From: T3SED10-47 sp046483725
Lineage (GTDB): Bacteria > Bipolaricaulota > Bipolaricaulia > Bipolaricaulales > Bipolaricaulaceae
Direction: 5' to 3'
Assembly (NCBI GenBank): GCA_046483725.1
Contig: JAWOCQ010000070.1
Coordinates: 1-28,566, forward strand
DNA length: 28,566 nt
In this document: positions 1-6,765 of the stretch, piece by piece
Position numbering within the stretch: position 1 is the first letter of the stretch
How the letters are laid out: every line of letters starts with the position of its first letter
Translations under genes and position numbers: made by a program
The notes under the pieces: generated by a model
Told to the model about the DNA's origin: nothing
The model's database searches: none
Seen by the model: only the letters and a program-made list of their open reading frames with translations

Positions 1-22
1 CCACCGTTGTCGTCGTCGCCAT
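1..22 (-). CDS. Start of a c-di-GMP-riboswitch-controlled gene (cut by left edge)
   Basis: Only the first seven codons are visible, reading M-A-T-T-T-T-V on the minus strand. The ATG follows an extended Shine-Dalgarno, AGGAGGTG, directly. It is called a gene because the whole upstream block (promoter, aptamer, terminator) is paralogous to the block before the MshEN-type gene at 3897-4241, whose product starts in a similar way (M-M-T-T-A-T-E-E). The product is probably a paralogue of that protein, but this is inference because the coding sequence lies outside the window. Confidence 0.6.
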
Positions 23-39
23 CACCTCCTCACCCCCCA

Positions 40-73
40 CAAAGCAAAGGGCCTCCCCTGTGAGGGGAGACCC
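40..73 (-). terminator. Intrinsic terminator of the left riboswitch
   Basis: On the minus strand an 11-bp GC-rich stem (63-73 with 49-59, one G-U pair, loop 60-62) is followed by a U-rich run read from 48 to 40. It lies between the aptamer and the ribosome-binding site of the left-edge gene, the usual place for a transcription-terminating expression platform. A matching hairpin occupies the same place in the second copy. Whether ligand turns the gene on or off cannot be told from the sequence. Confidence 0.75.
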
Positions 74-146
74 TCGGTATTCTTTGGTTCTATTGGGACC
101 ACTTGTCCTGCACCGCTGCCGCCCGCCAAGCTGCCCTCCCGCCTTG

Positions 147-223
147 AGCCTGGCAGCCCGGCAGTCCTAACGGATCCGCGGCTTTGCGGCCCCACTTTGC
201 AGTGGGTGTGCCCTTTTCAGGCT
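147..223 (-). promoter_or_regulatory. Cyclic-di-GMP-I (GEMM) riboswitch aptamer, copy 1
   Basis: The minus strand carries the hallmarks of the GEMM-I aptamer in order: P1 (AGCCTG at 223-218 pairing with CAGGCT at 152-147), a GGGCACACC segment, a hairpin closed by a GCAA tetraloop (CCCACT-GCAA-AGTGGG), the signature CCGCAAAGCC, and a second hairpin containing CTGCCGGGCTGCC. Copy 2 at 4356-4440 changes the pair next to the GCAA loop from U-A to C-G, a compensatory change that supports the fold. The base matching Vc2 position G20 appears to be G, so c-di-GMP rather than cGAMP is the likelier ligand; that alignment was made by eye. Confidence 0.85.
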
Positions 224-260
224 GTTGTGGTCAGTACACCTGCGCCAGTAACACCAGTAA

Positions 261-289
261 AGGTTAGGAAGTAGTAGAGGATAAGTCAA
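261..289 (-). promoter_or_regulatory. Promoter of the left riboswitch transcript
   Basis: On the minus strand TTGACT (289-284) and TAACCT (266-261) are 17 nt apart. The -35 is good and the -10 poor. Most of the block is conserved base for base in the second copy (4466-4494), while flanking sequence differs, which supports a functional promoter or an overlapping regulator site. Confidence 0.55.
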
Positions 290-385
290 GAGTCAGAAAT
301 ACACATGTTGTGCAGGAGCATGCCCTTTCTCTGACAGCATTATGGCTATGAACGCGGCGTGTGCTCACTGTACTTATGTTGAGAA

Positions 386-408
386 GGGGACAGGCCCCCC
401 TGGGGCCT
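386..408. repeat. Palindromic repeat with small hairpin
   Basis: GGGGACAGGCCCC at 386-398 is identical to the 13-mer at 4504-4516. Here it continues into a 7-bp hairpin (392-398 with 402-408). Related 13-mers, GGGGACAGTCCCC or its complement, occur at 17690-17705, 18196-18208 and 18222-18234. It lies upstream of the left riboswitch promoter, as its twin does upstream of the second one. A short dispersed intergenic palindrome is the most cautious reading. Confidence 0.6.
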
Positions 409-485
409 ACTCCCATTCTGCCCCCTTCCGTGGGCATGAGGAGTTGAAAGCGGTGTGCTCCGCGGCTTGACCATCTAGGCGCATA

Positions 486-515
486 ACACATCATAGACCT
501 GTGTTACACATCATA
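486..515 (+). promoter_or_regulatory. Direct repeat ACACATCATA, candidate regulator site
   Basis: ACACATCATA occurs at 486-495 and again at 506-515, a 20-nt period or about two helical turns. The second copy ends 5 nt before the putative -35 of the MBG-protein gene. Two same-face half-sites abutting a -35 are typical of an activator site. No regulator can be named. Confidence 0.4.
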
Positions 516-520
516 AAGGG

Positions 521-548
521 TTGAAAAGGGGCATAATGCGGGTATAGG
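521..548 (+). promoter_or_regulatory. Putative promoter of the MBG-repeat gene
   Basis: TTGAAA (521-526) and TATAGG (543-548) are separated by 16 nt. The start codon at 626 would leave a leader of roughly 70 nt. Confidence 0.4.
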
Positions 549-625
549 ATGGGGTGCCCTCCGCGCTGACGGCTGGCTCTGCCTGTGTCGGCCTGGGGGA
601 GCGAACTCTATGGTGGTGAGAGGCG

Positions 626-2689
626 ATGGAATGTGGAACACGGAACTTGGCTGCAGTCTCACTCGGGATTGTCATCCTTACTTTGCCGATCCCGACTCCT
701 ACAGGGGCTGCTCGGTCAGGCCGTGGCGGTGTTGAGCACGGCTGGGTCGATGCGAATCAGGCTGCTTCCGGAAGCGGTGGAGGAAACTCGAAAACCGGAG
801 CGATGCGGCAGGGCATACACCCCACGCCGCTGACGATCACCGCCGACGACCAGGAGAAGGTTTACGGTGAGGAAGATCCAGAATTCACCGTGACCTATGA
901 AGGTTTTTGGCCGGGCGATGGTCCGGATGACGTACGGGGTCTTGTGGTGACGCGCGAACAGGGCGAACAGGTGGGTACCTACACGATCACCCCGTCGGGC
1001 GCCAGGGCGGACAAGTACAGAATCTTTTATGAGAGCGGCACACTGGAGATCACCGAATGCCCGATCGAGGTGAGCGCTGTAGACCAAGAGAAGGAGTACG
1101 GTAAAGACGACCCCTACATGGCGTACGAGGTCACCGAAGGGACCCTGGCGTTCGATGACATGTTCACCGGCGAGCTGGAGCGAGTAGCTGGCGAGGACGT
1201 CGACACCTACGCCATCCTCCAGGGCACGCTCAGCATCGGCAACATTCACAACTACGAACTGGCGTTCATCCCTGGCACGCTGACCATCAACAAGGCCACC
1301 GCCTCGGTGACGGCGGACAACAGGGAGAAGACGTACGGGGAAGATACTCCGACCCTGACGGCGACAGTGGTGGGAGAGGTAGAGGGTGGTGACGCCATCG
1401 ACTACAGCCTGTCCACTACGGCGGAGGAGTTCTCGGACGTGGGTGATTACGACATCATGGTCACCGTTGGCTCGAACCCGAACTACGATGTCACCAGGGC
1501 CAATGCCACGCTGAGGATTGTCAAGGCTGATGCCATCGTCGACGTAGGGGGCGGGACGTGGACGTACGACGGTACCACGCGGGGGGCGGCAGGTACGGCG
1601 ATAGGCGCAGTGGACGAGGACCTCACCGACCTGCTGTACCTGGGGGAGTCCTACGCAAACGTACCCGGCGGGCCGGTGAGCTGGAGTTTCCCCGGGGATC
1701 GTAATCACCACCCGGACAGCGGCTCCGGAACCGTGAGAATCAGGCCGCGCTCCATCGAGATCACCGCTCACGACCAACACAAAGCCTACGGTGACGAGGA
1801 TCCAAGGCTGACTTGGGAGATCACCGAAGGAGGGCTGGTAGCAGACGATGAAGTCACAGGCGGCTTCGACCGTGAAGACGGGGAGGGCGTTGGTACCTAT
1901 TTGATCACCCAAGGCTCGCTGGACATCAACGACGGAAACAACGGGTCAAATTACTATTTGACGGTCGTCGGCGGTGCGCTGGAACTCACTCCGGCACCAC
2001 TCACGATCACCGCCGACGACAAGGAGAAGACCTTCGACGAGCACCCGTTCACCGACTTCACGGTGAGCTACGAGGGGTTCGTAGCAGGCGAAGGACCAAA
2101 GGACTTGGGCGGAACGCTCACCTTCGGCGGCACCGCGGTCGGAGCTGTGGACGCGGGCACGTGCAGGATCGTCCCCGGCGGACTAACCAGTACCAACTAC
2201 AGAATCGACTTTGTCAGCGGCAGGTTCACGATCCTCCCGCACTATGACCTGGAACCGGCCGGAGTCGCTGACACGTTTATGGACCGCGCTGTAGTCGCTG
2301 GAGCCGGCACATCCGGAGGCCGCGTCGTCGAGGTACTCTACGAGATTGGCACACCGATCATCGCCTCGTTCAGCGTCCGTGGTTTCTACGGTGAACAGCT
2401 CACGGACGCCCGTGCCGTCGTGGGGCTGTTCGGGGCCGAGGGAGACCCTGAGCCCGTAGTGTATTTGGGTATGGCTCCCTACGACGAGGAGGTGGGCCTC
2501 TACCACCTGGAGATTCCCACGGACGGACTGCAGCCAGGGCTCTACTTCCTCGACATCACCCTCAACGAAGGATCGCACTCCCGAGAGCTGCTGGAACTCG
2601 TAGAGCCGAGCGCGAAGGCGTGGCAGCACTTGCTTTGGCAGGCCATGTGCTCGGAGGCGGCCCCGCGGAGGATTGGGAGGGAGGTCTAA
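626..2689 (+). CDS. Exported MBG-domain repeat protein
   Basis: A 687-residue protein built of about six tandem beta modules of 75-80 residues between residues ~67 and ~540. Five carry the MBG_2-type opening (T-A-D-D-x-E-K-x-Y-G-E-x-D-P and variants) and end in a T-L-x-I strand. The fourth is divergent, with W-T-Y-D-G-T instead. MBG repeats are typical of large extracellular or surface proteins. A C-terminal beta domain (~541-660) follows, then a short basic tail that looks unrelated. Residues 1-30 resemble a weak signal peptide (R6, hydrophobic stretch, G-A-A at ~29). The start is fixed by an in-frame TGA at 617-619, and the Shine-Dalgarno is poor. The next gene begins 2 nt after the stop, so the two probably form an operon. 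The role may be adhesion or envelope structure; no enzymatic motif is visible. Confidence 0.85.
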   Translation: MECGTRNLAAVSLGIVILTLPIPTPTGAARSGRGGVEHGWVDANQAASGSGGGNSKTGAMRQGIHPTPLTITADDQEKVYGEEDPEFTVTYEGFWPGDGPDDVRGLVVTREQGEQVGTYTITPSGARADKYRIFYESGTLEITECPIEVSAVDQEKEYGKDDPYMAYEVTEGTLAFDDMFTGELERVAGEDVDTYAILQGTLSIGNIHNYELAFIPGTLTINKATASVTADNREKTYGEDTPTLTATVVGEVEGGDAIDYSLSTTAEEFSDVGDYDIMVTVGSNPNYDVTRANATLRIVKADAIVDVGGGTWTYDGTTRGAAGTAIGAVDEDLTDLLYLGESYANVPGGPVSWSFPGDRNHHPDSGSGTVRIRPRSIEITAHDQHKAYGDEDPRLTWEITEGGLVADDEVTGGFDREDGEGVGTYLITQGSLDINDGNNGSNYYLTVVGGALELTPAPLTITADDKEKTFDEHPFTDFTVSYEGFVAGEGPKDLGGTLTFGGTAVGAVDAGTCRIVPGGLTSTNYRIDFVSGRFTILPHYDLEPAGVADTFMDRAVVAGAGTSGGRVVEVLYEIGTPIIASFSVRGFYGEQLTDARAVVGLFGAEGDPEPVVYLGMAPYDEEVGLYHLEIPTDGLQPGLYFLDITLNEGSHSRELLELVEPSAKAWQHLLWQAMCSEAAPRRIGREV

Positions 2690-2691
2690 GT

Positions 2692-3765
2692 ATGAAGCGG
2701 GCTCTCGCTGTTGGTGCAGCTTGGTTGATGCTGGGCGCTACAGGGCTGGGGATGAGTATATCGGGGGAGTGGAGTACGGAGATCGATATCCTCCCGGATA
2801 TTGCCTTTGAGGAGACGAGCCTCTCCCTGACCACCTCAGTCGCTGGCTGGGAGATCACCAGTACCTCGGAGTTCGATCCCGCATTCACCACGCAGAGATT
2901 TGCCTTGGATGGGAGTCTGGGTGGGTTCGGTCTAGTAGCCGACATAGCCTTCGACCCCACAGTTCCTGAGTACGACAGGGCCAGGCTGACGGTCAGCGTG
3001 GCGCTGCTTAACGTTGCGGTGGATTTCGACGTCGTGCACGAGAAGAATCAGTTAGACTACACGCTTACCGCTGGACTGTCCCCCTTCGAGCTGTCGGTGG
3101 GGTTCGCGGAGACGCACGAAAACTCCTTTGATTATCTGCAACTAACTGGATCCGACCTGCCTTTCTGTTGCGGGATCGACTACGAGTTCGAGCTCAGGTT
3201 CGAGAAGCACGGGTTTGAGCACGTCGAGCTTGGGTTCACCGACTTGTACACGTTGATGGACATCGCCAGCCTGAATGCCGATATCAAGTACGCCGTTGGC
3301 TCCAAGACAATCAGCTTTGACTGGGACATCGCCGATCTCCCGGTGGTGGCGTGCGTCAAGCTGTTCTCTGATTTCGGCGTTGCCCCATGGGAGTTCGAGT
3401 TTCACGGTTTCGCGATCACCTGCGAGTTCGACGACTGCAACTACCTCGCGCTCACGACGATGATGGTCGAGCACGCTTCTAATAACGGTTTCGAAACCTA
3501 CGCGGAGCCGGCCGGGCAGGAGTTTGAGTCGATCGAGCTCGGCTTCTGCGGAAGCACCTGCTGCAGCGAGGATTACGAGTTAGAGCTGGTTATCTATTTC
3601 TGGGAGCCTGAAGATGATGAGGACGCGACGCTGCTGGGGCTTTCCCGCCTGGCGAGCAGCTTCAGCATCCCTGTTTTGCACGGGTTCGTTTTCGACATTG
3701 ACTTCGGCCACAGCATCGTCCTTGACGAGACTGAGCTCACCATTGGCTGGACGTTCACGTTCTAG
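2692..3765 (+). CDS. Exported beta-rich protein, ISGEWS family, member 1
   Basis: A 357-residue protein starting at the ATG after a good GGGAGGGAGG Shine-Dalgarno and 2 nt past the MBG gene stop. It has an N-terminal signal peptide (M-K-R then a hydrophobic stretch to ~residue 20) followed by M-S-I-S-G-E-W-S. The rest is alternating hydrophobic and polar beta-type sequence with a Cys pair (F-C-C-G-I) and a C-C near the C-terminus. It ends in E-L-T-I-G-W-T-F-T-F, resembling the terminal strand of outer-membrane barrels. The protein at 14139-15335 aligns along its whole length and the short one at 13566-13994 over its N-terminal part. The family is not recognised; an outer-membrane beta-barrel or a surface beta-sandwich are both possible. 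Confidence 0.85.
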   Translation: MKRALAVGAAWLMLGATGLGMSISGEWSTEIDILPDIAFEETSLSLTTSVAGWEITSTSEFDPAFTTQRFALDGSLGGFGLVADIAFDPTVPEYDRARLTVSVALLNVAVDFDVVHEKNQLDYTLTAGLSPFELSVGFAETHENSFDYLQLTGSDLPFCCGIDYEFELRFEKHGFEHVELGFTDLYTLMDIASLNADIKYAVGSKTISFDWDIADLPVVACVKLFSDFGVAPWEFEFHGFAITCEFDDCNYLALTTMMVEHASNNGFETYAEPAGQEFESIELGFCGSTCCSEDYELELVIYFWEPEDDEDATLLGLSRLASSFSIPVLHGFVFDIDFGHSIVLDETELTIGWTFTF

Positions 3766-3896
3766 AGCGGCTAGCCCAACAGTTGCCTCGCGCCTGACTG
3801 GAGAAGGAGACGAGGATCCTGGGGCCATGTCGGGGACCTCTTCTTGTGCCCAGGGCTGCAGCCGGCTGATGGAGTCGCTAGCGTGCCTTCCTGCCT

Positions 3897-4241
3897 TCAT
3901 GAGGTGACACGCACCTGGCGTTCCACTGCAAGGCGCAGGACGCTAGGGTCGATGATGCCCTGCTCTACGAGGAGTTCACCGAGCAGCTGGCGGCCTCCCT
4001 CGGCCAGCTGCCTGTCCAGCGCCTGGCTGAGTTGGCCCGGTGTGATTGCGCTCATCTTCACCAGCAGCTCGCCGAGCTTCGTATCGTGCCGCATCCCGCC
4101 CACTGTGCTGCGCAGTCGCCCAAATGCTCTCTGGTAGCGCTCGTGCACCGACATGGGGACGCCGCGCCTGGCCTCTTCCCAGTACTCTTCCTGGAGCTCA
4201 GCGTACTCCAGGACTGCCTCCTCTGTCGCCGTCGTCATCAT
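3897..4241 (-). CDS. Stand-alone MshEN-type c-di-GMP-binding protein
   Basis: A 114-residue protein with no signal peptide or membrane segment. Residues 55-78 (K-L-G-E-L-L-V ... A-L-D-R-Q) and 86-109 (L-L-G-E-L-L-V-E-Q-G-I-I ... V-E-R-Q) both match the 24-residue MshEN motif, R-L-G-x-x-L-V-x-x-G-x-I ending L-x-x-Q, which binds c-di-GMP in N-termini of type II secretion and pilus ATPases. The first Arg is Lys and Leu here, and motif 1 has Ser for the mid Gly, so affinity may be altered. No ATPase domain follows. Residues 5-50 look helical and acidic. Two ATGs (4241, 4238) follow AGGAGG; the second has the better spacing. The gene lies behind a c-di-GMP-I riboswitch, which supports a c-di-GMP role. 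Its partner is unknown; it may be an adaptor or sensor. Confidence 0.8.
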   Translation of the reverse strand: MMTTATEEAVLEYAELQEEYWEEARRGVPMSVHERYQRAFGRLRSTVGGMRHDTKLGELLVKMSAITPGQLSQALDRQLAEGGRQLLGELLVEQGIIDPSVLRLAVERQVRVTS

Positions 4242-4257
4242 CACCTCCTTTCCCCTC

Positions 4258-4289
4258 AAAACGAAAGATCTCCCCACGTAGGGGAGACC
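4258..4289 (-). terminator. Intrinsic terminator of the second riboswitch
   Basis: On the minus strand a 9-bp stem (4289-4281 with 4275-4267, one G-U pair) with a 5-nt loop is followed by the U-rich run TTTCGTTTT (4266-4258), just upstream of the MshEN gene's Shine-Dalgarno. It occupies the same position as the hairpin at 40-73. Confidence 0.75.
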
Positions 4290-4355
4290 CTCGGTATCGC
4301 GTGGTGTATTGCGACCACCTGTCCCGCGCTGCCGCCTGTCAACTCGCCCTCCCGG

Positions 4356-4440
4356 CGCGAGCCTGGCAGCCCGGCAGTCCTCAGAGGATCCGCGGCTTTG
4401 CGGCCCCACCTTGCGGTGGGTGTGCCCTTTTCAGGCGCGC
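4356..4440 (-). promoter_or_regulatory. Cyclic-di-GMP-I (GEMM) riboswitch aptamer, copy 2
   Basis: It has the same ordered elements as copy 1: GGGCACACC, the hairpin CCCACC-GCAA-GGTGGG, CCGCAAAGCC, GGATCC and CTGCCGGGCTGCC. P1 is longer here: GCCTG pairs with CAGGC and is extended by a GCGCG/CGCGC helix across one bulged base. Pairing is kept in P1 and in the GCAA hairpin despite base changes between copies. About 65 nt separate the aptamer from the terminator, and that stretch contains a GTGG/CCAC hairpin that could take part in switching. Confidence 0.87.
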
Positions 4441-4465
4441 GTGGCCATTAGAATTGTGACAGTTA

Positions 4466-4494
4466 ATGTTAGGAGGTAGTAGAGGATAAGTCAG
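4466..4494 (-). promoter_or_regulatory. Promoter of the second riboswitch transcript
   Basis: CTGACT (4494-4489) and TAACAT (4471-4466) on the minus strand are 17 nt apart, in register with the pair found at 261-289. The conserved spacer, TATCCTCTACTAC followed by YTCC, could also be a regulator site. Confidence 0.55.
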
Positions 4495-4503
4495 GAGGGG
4501 AAA

Positions 4504-4533
4504 GGGGACAGGCCCCATGCGGGGCCTGTCCCC
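4504..4533. repeat. Perfect 13-bp palindromic hairpin
   Basis: GGGGACAGGCCCC (4504-4516), ATGC loop, GGGGCCTGTCCCC (4521-4533). It sits 8 nt past the stop of the minus-strand WD40 gene, so it may act as its terminator, although no U-run follows. Its arm is identical to the repeat at 386-398 and resembles those near 17.7 and 18.2 kb. Confidence 0.7.
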
Positions 4534-4541
4534 GTGTCAGC

Positions 4542-5546
4542 TTAGAGCCCGCTCAGGTCCCACAGCATGACGCGGTTGTCGGCTGAACTTGTGACCATGC
4601 GGTCGCCGTCGGGGGAGAAAGCGATTCCGAGTACGCCGCCGCGGTGGCCGATGCGGTCGCGCTGCGGATCATCACAGTAGCACCTACCTAGGCTCGCGAG
4701 CTCCTCTCCGGTGGCCGCGTCCCAGATCCTCACTGAAGCATCCTGTCTTCCGGCGGCCACCCAGCGCCCGTCGGGGCTGAAGACCACCGAATACACACGC
4801 TGGATCCTGCGGTCGAATACCCGCAGCTCGTCGAGAGAAGGAACTCCCCACAGGCGGGTGGTCCCGTCCAGGGCGGAGGAAGCAAGTCGAGTTCCGTCGG
4901 GGCTGAACGCCACCGCGCGCACCGGAGCGCCGTGGCGGGCCAGTTGCCGGAGCTGGCGGCCGGTATCTACCTCCCACAGGCGGATGGACCGATCGTCGCC
5001 ACCCGTGGCGAGGAGCGCCCCGTCGGGGCTGAATGCAAGGCACAGGACCCTGCCGGCGTGCCCGGCAAGGGTGCGCACTGCCGTCCAGTCATCTGTCCGC
5101 CATAGCTTGACCGTCCCGTCGTCGGAGGCGCTGGCCAGGAGGTTTCCGTCGGGGCTGTAGGCAACGGCAGTGACTCGCTTGTCGTGGGCGGAGTGGATCA
5201 CGCGGTGCTCGGCGCCGTCGGCGATGCGCCATATGCGGATGGCCCGGTCGCGGGCCCCGGTGGCCAGATACGCCCCATCGGGGCTGAAGGCCACGCTGTG
5301 TACCCAGCCCCAGCCATCCTGGACCACTCGGATGAGTTCGCCAGTGTTTGCATCCCACAGCCGTACGGTGCCGTCCCAAGCCCCGGTAGCGACGTACTCT
5401 CCGCCGGGGCTGTAGTCGGCGGAGAAGACGTCAGCCGTGTGCCCCTCCATAATCCGCTCGGGTGAGAGCACCGGGGCGCCGAAGGCCATCGGCCCAGCCA
5501 GCGCAGCCACAACTATTGCCAACGCAAGTATCTTTCTCTCAAACAT
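4542..5546 (-). CDS. Exported seven-bladed WD40 propeller protein 1
   Basis: A 334-residue protein. The ATG at 5546 is chosen over a GTG three codons upstream because AAGGAGG lies 8 nt before it. Residues 1-24 form a clear signal peptide (basic start, A-L-A-I-V-V-A-A-L-A-G, then M-A-F-G). Seven WD40 blades fill the rest, each with F/Y-S-P-D-G and ending V-R-L-W-D, I-R-I-W-R, V-K-L-W-R, I-R-L-W-E, T-R-L-W-G, V-R-I-W-D or V-M-L-W-D, which makes one closed propeller. The last blade has a longer loop with C-Y-C. WD40 propellers are binding scaffolds and no catalytic domain is present, so the ligand is unknown. It is divergent from the WD40 gene at 5765 and ends just before the second c-di-GMP riboswitch. 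Confidence 0.92.
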   Translation of the reverse strand: MFERKILALAIVVAALAGPMAFGAPVLSPERIMEGHTADVFSADYSPGGEYVATGAWDGTVRLWDANTGELIRVVQDGWGWVHSVAFSPDGAYLATGARDRAIRIWRIADGAEHRVIHSAHDKRVTAVAYSPDGNLLASASDDGTVKLWRTDDWTAVRTLAGHAGRVLCLAFSPDGALLATGGDDRSIRLWEVDTGRQLRQLARHGAPVRAVAFSPDGTRLASSALDGTTRLWGVPSLDELRVFDRRIQRVYSVVFSPDGRWVAAGRQDASVRIWDAATGEELASLGRCYCDDPQRDRIGHRGGVLGIAFSPDGDRMVTSSADNRVMLWDLSGL

Positions 5547-5660
5547 CACCTGCACCTCCTTGCAGTCGGTACGGCACTTCGGGGGATTCCCGTGGCCAGT
5601 TTACACCGGGCAAGGTCGGGGGAACACCGCCGAAAACTAGTGTGTGGGCATGGTCCGTTG

Positions 5661-5689
5661 TAGTCATGCATTTAGCGGCTGGCTATACT
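5661..5689 (+). promoter_or_regulatory. Putative promoter for WD40 gene 2
   Basis: TATACT (5684-5689) is 17 nt from TAGTCA (5661-5666). It lies in the 218-nt gap between two divergent WD40 genes and gives a leader of about 70 nt. Confidence 0.45.
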
Positions 5690-5764
5690 GATCCGGTACA
5701 TTGGACGAGGTGGATTGAGATCGGAGAGCAGAGCTGTCTGGGAACTCTTGGGCGGAGGTGAAGC

Positions 5765-6670
5765 ATGGCAAAGGCGCTGTTGCTAGTGGTGGTCGGAATC
5801 TCGGTCGTAGCTTTTGGTTCGCCTGTGGAAATCGGCAATGTCAGTGGGCTGGCCGAGGTGGCCTTCTCCCTTGACGGGGCGACTCTCGCCGTAGCTGGCA
5901 CCAACGGGGTGTACCTCCTTGATGTGAGGGGCAGGAGGGAGCAAGAACGTCTTGATTTCGGTGGTCTAGTGTTGAGCTTGGCGTACTCCCCGGGCGGGGA
6001 GTACTTGGCTGCCGGGGCATGGAACGAGATAAGAGTATGGGACGTGAATTCCCGGGAGGTAGTAGAGAAGCTCTCCGATGACATGGGGCAGGTGCAGGCT
6101 CTTTCGTTCACCCCTGACGGACAGCTCCTTGTGGGAACCGGGCGGGGTGAGGTCTGTCTATGGAGCGTTGAGGAAGAGTCCCCCCTCTGGTGCCACCGAG
6201 CCCATGGCAACACTGTATACGATGTGGCCGTGTCCTCTGATGGCAGCCGTGCCGCCTCTGGGGGAGGCGACCAGGCTGTCCTGTGGGACATTGAGGAAGG
6301 GACCATTATAGAGGAGTTCCCCGGGAGAGCATGGACAGTGGACTTCTCTCCGGACGTGTCTCTCTTGGTGGTGGGCGAGGGCAAGGTAGTGCGCGCGTGG
6401 GATACCTCCGCCAGACTTGAGTTGTACGGTGTACAGCGCCATACCGGCTGTATCTGGTCGGTTAGCTTTTCCCCAGACGGGCGCTTGCTGGCCACCGGGT
6501 CGCTAGACGAGACGGTGCGCCTGTGGGATCCGGAAAGCGGCCAGCTCCTGCATACCTGGGAGGAGCACGAGGCTTCGGTGCGGACAGTTGACTTCCACCC
6601 GGACGGGAGATACGTGGCCTCCGGCTGCGGGAACGGTCGGGTTCTGCTGTGGGAGCTTCCAGATGGCTAA
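5765..6670 (+). CDS. Exported seven-bladed WD40 propeller protein 2
   Basis: A 301-residue protein starting at an ATG 5 nt after GGAGGTG. The N-terminus (M-A-K-A-L-L-L-V-V-V-G-I-S-V-V-A-F-G) is a signal peptide. Seven blades end V-Y-L-L-D, I-R-V-W-D, V-C-L-W-S, A-V-L-W-D, V-R-A-W-D, V-R-L-W-D and V-L-L-W-E. The first blade and the two middle ones are degenerate, whereas blades 6 and 7 are canonical. The domain fills the protein, with no extra domain. It is followed after 95 nt by a third such gene in the same direction. The three look like old tandem duplicates with an inverted first copy. Function is unknown beyond presumed extracytoplasmic binding. Confidence 0.9.
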   Translation: MAKALLLVVVGISVVAFGSPVEIGNVSGLAEVAFSLDGATLAVAGTNGVYLLDVRGRREQERLDFGGLVLSLAYSPGGEYLAAGAWNEIRVWDVNSREVVEKLSDDMGQVQALSFTPDGQLLVGTGRGEVCLWSVEEESPLWCHRAHGNTVYDVAVSSDGSRAASGGGDQAVLWDIEEGTIIEEFPGRAWTVDFSPDVSLLVVGEGKVVRAWDTSARLELYGVQRHTGCIWSVSFSPDGRLLATGSLDETVRLWDPESGQLLHTWEEHEASVRTVDFHPDGRYVASGCGNGRVLLWELPDG

Positions 6671-6680
6671 GCGCAAGCTA

Positions 6681-6709
6681 AGCCCTGCAGGGGAAGTAGC
6701 GGCAGGGCT
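6681..6709 (+). terminator. Hairpin between WD40 genes 2 and 3
   Basis: AGCCCTGC (6681-6688) pairs with GCAGGGCT (6702-6709), an 8-bp perfect stem with a 13-nt loop, 10 nt after the WD40-2 stop. No U-run follows, so it may attenuate or stabilise rather than terminate. Confidence 0.35.
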
Positions 6710-6765
6710 GCTGTTATAACTGGGGGGCATGCAAACCTGTACGTTGGCCGGCGAGGAGGGGTTCG

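Noticed and set aside
716..1912. Long 398-codon open frame antisense to the MBG gene
   Set aside because: It lies wholly opposite a protein with clear MBG repeats, shows no family motif, and long antisense frames are expected from GC-rich codon usage.
4504..4533. Classical rho-independent terminator of WD40 gene 1
   Set aside because: The stem is strong but no U-run follows on the minus strand, and its arm recurs as a dispersed repeat. It is recorded as a repeat with possible terminator activity.
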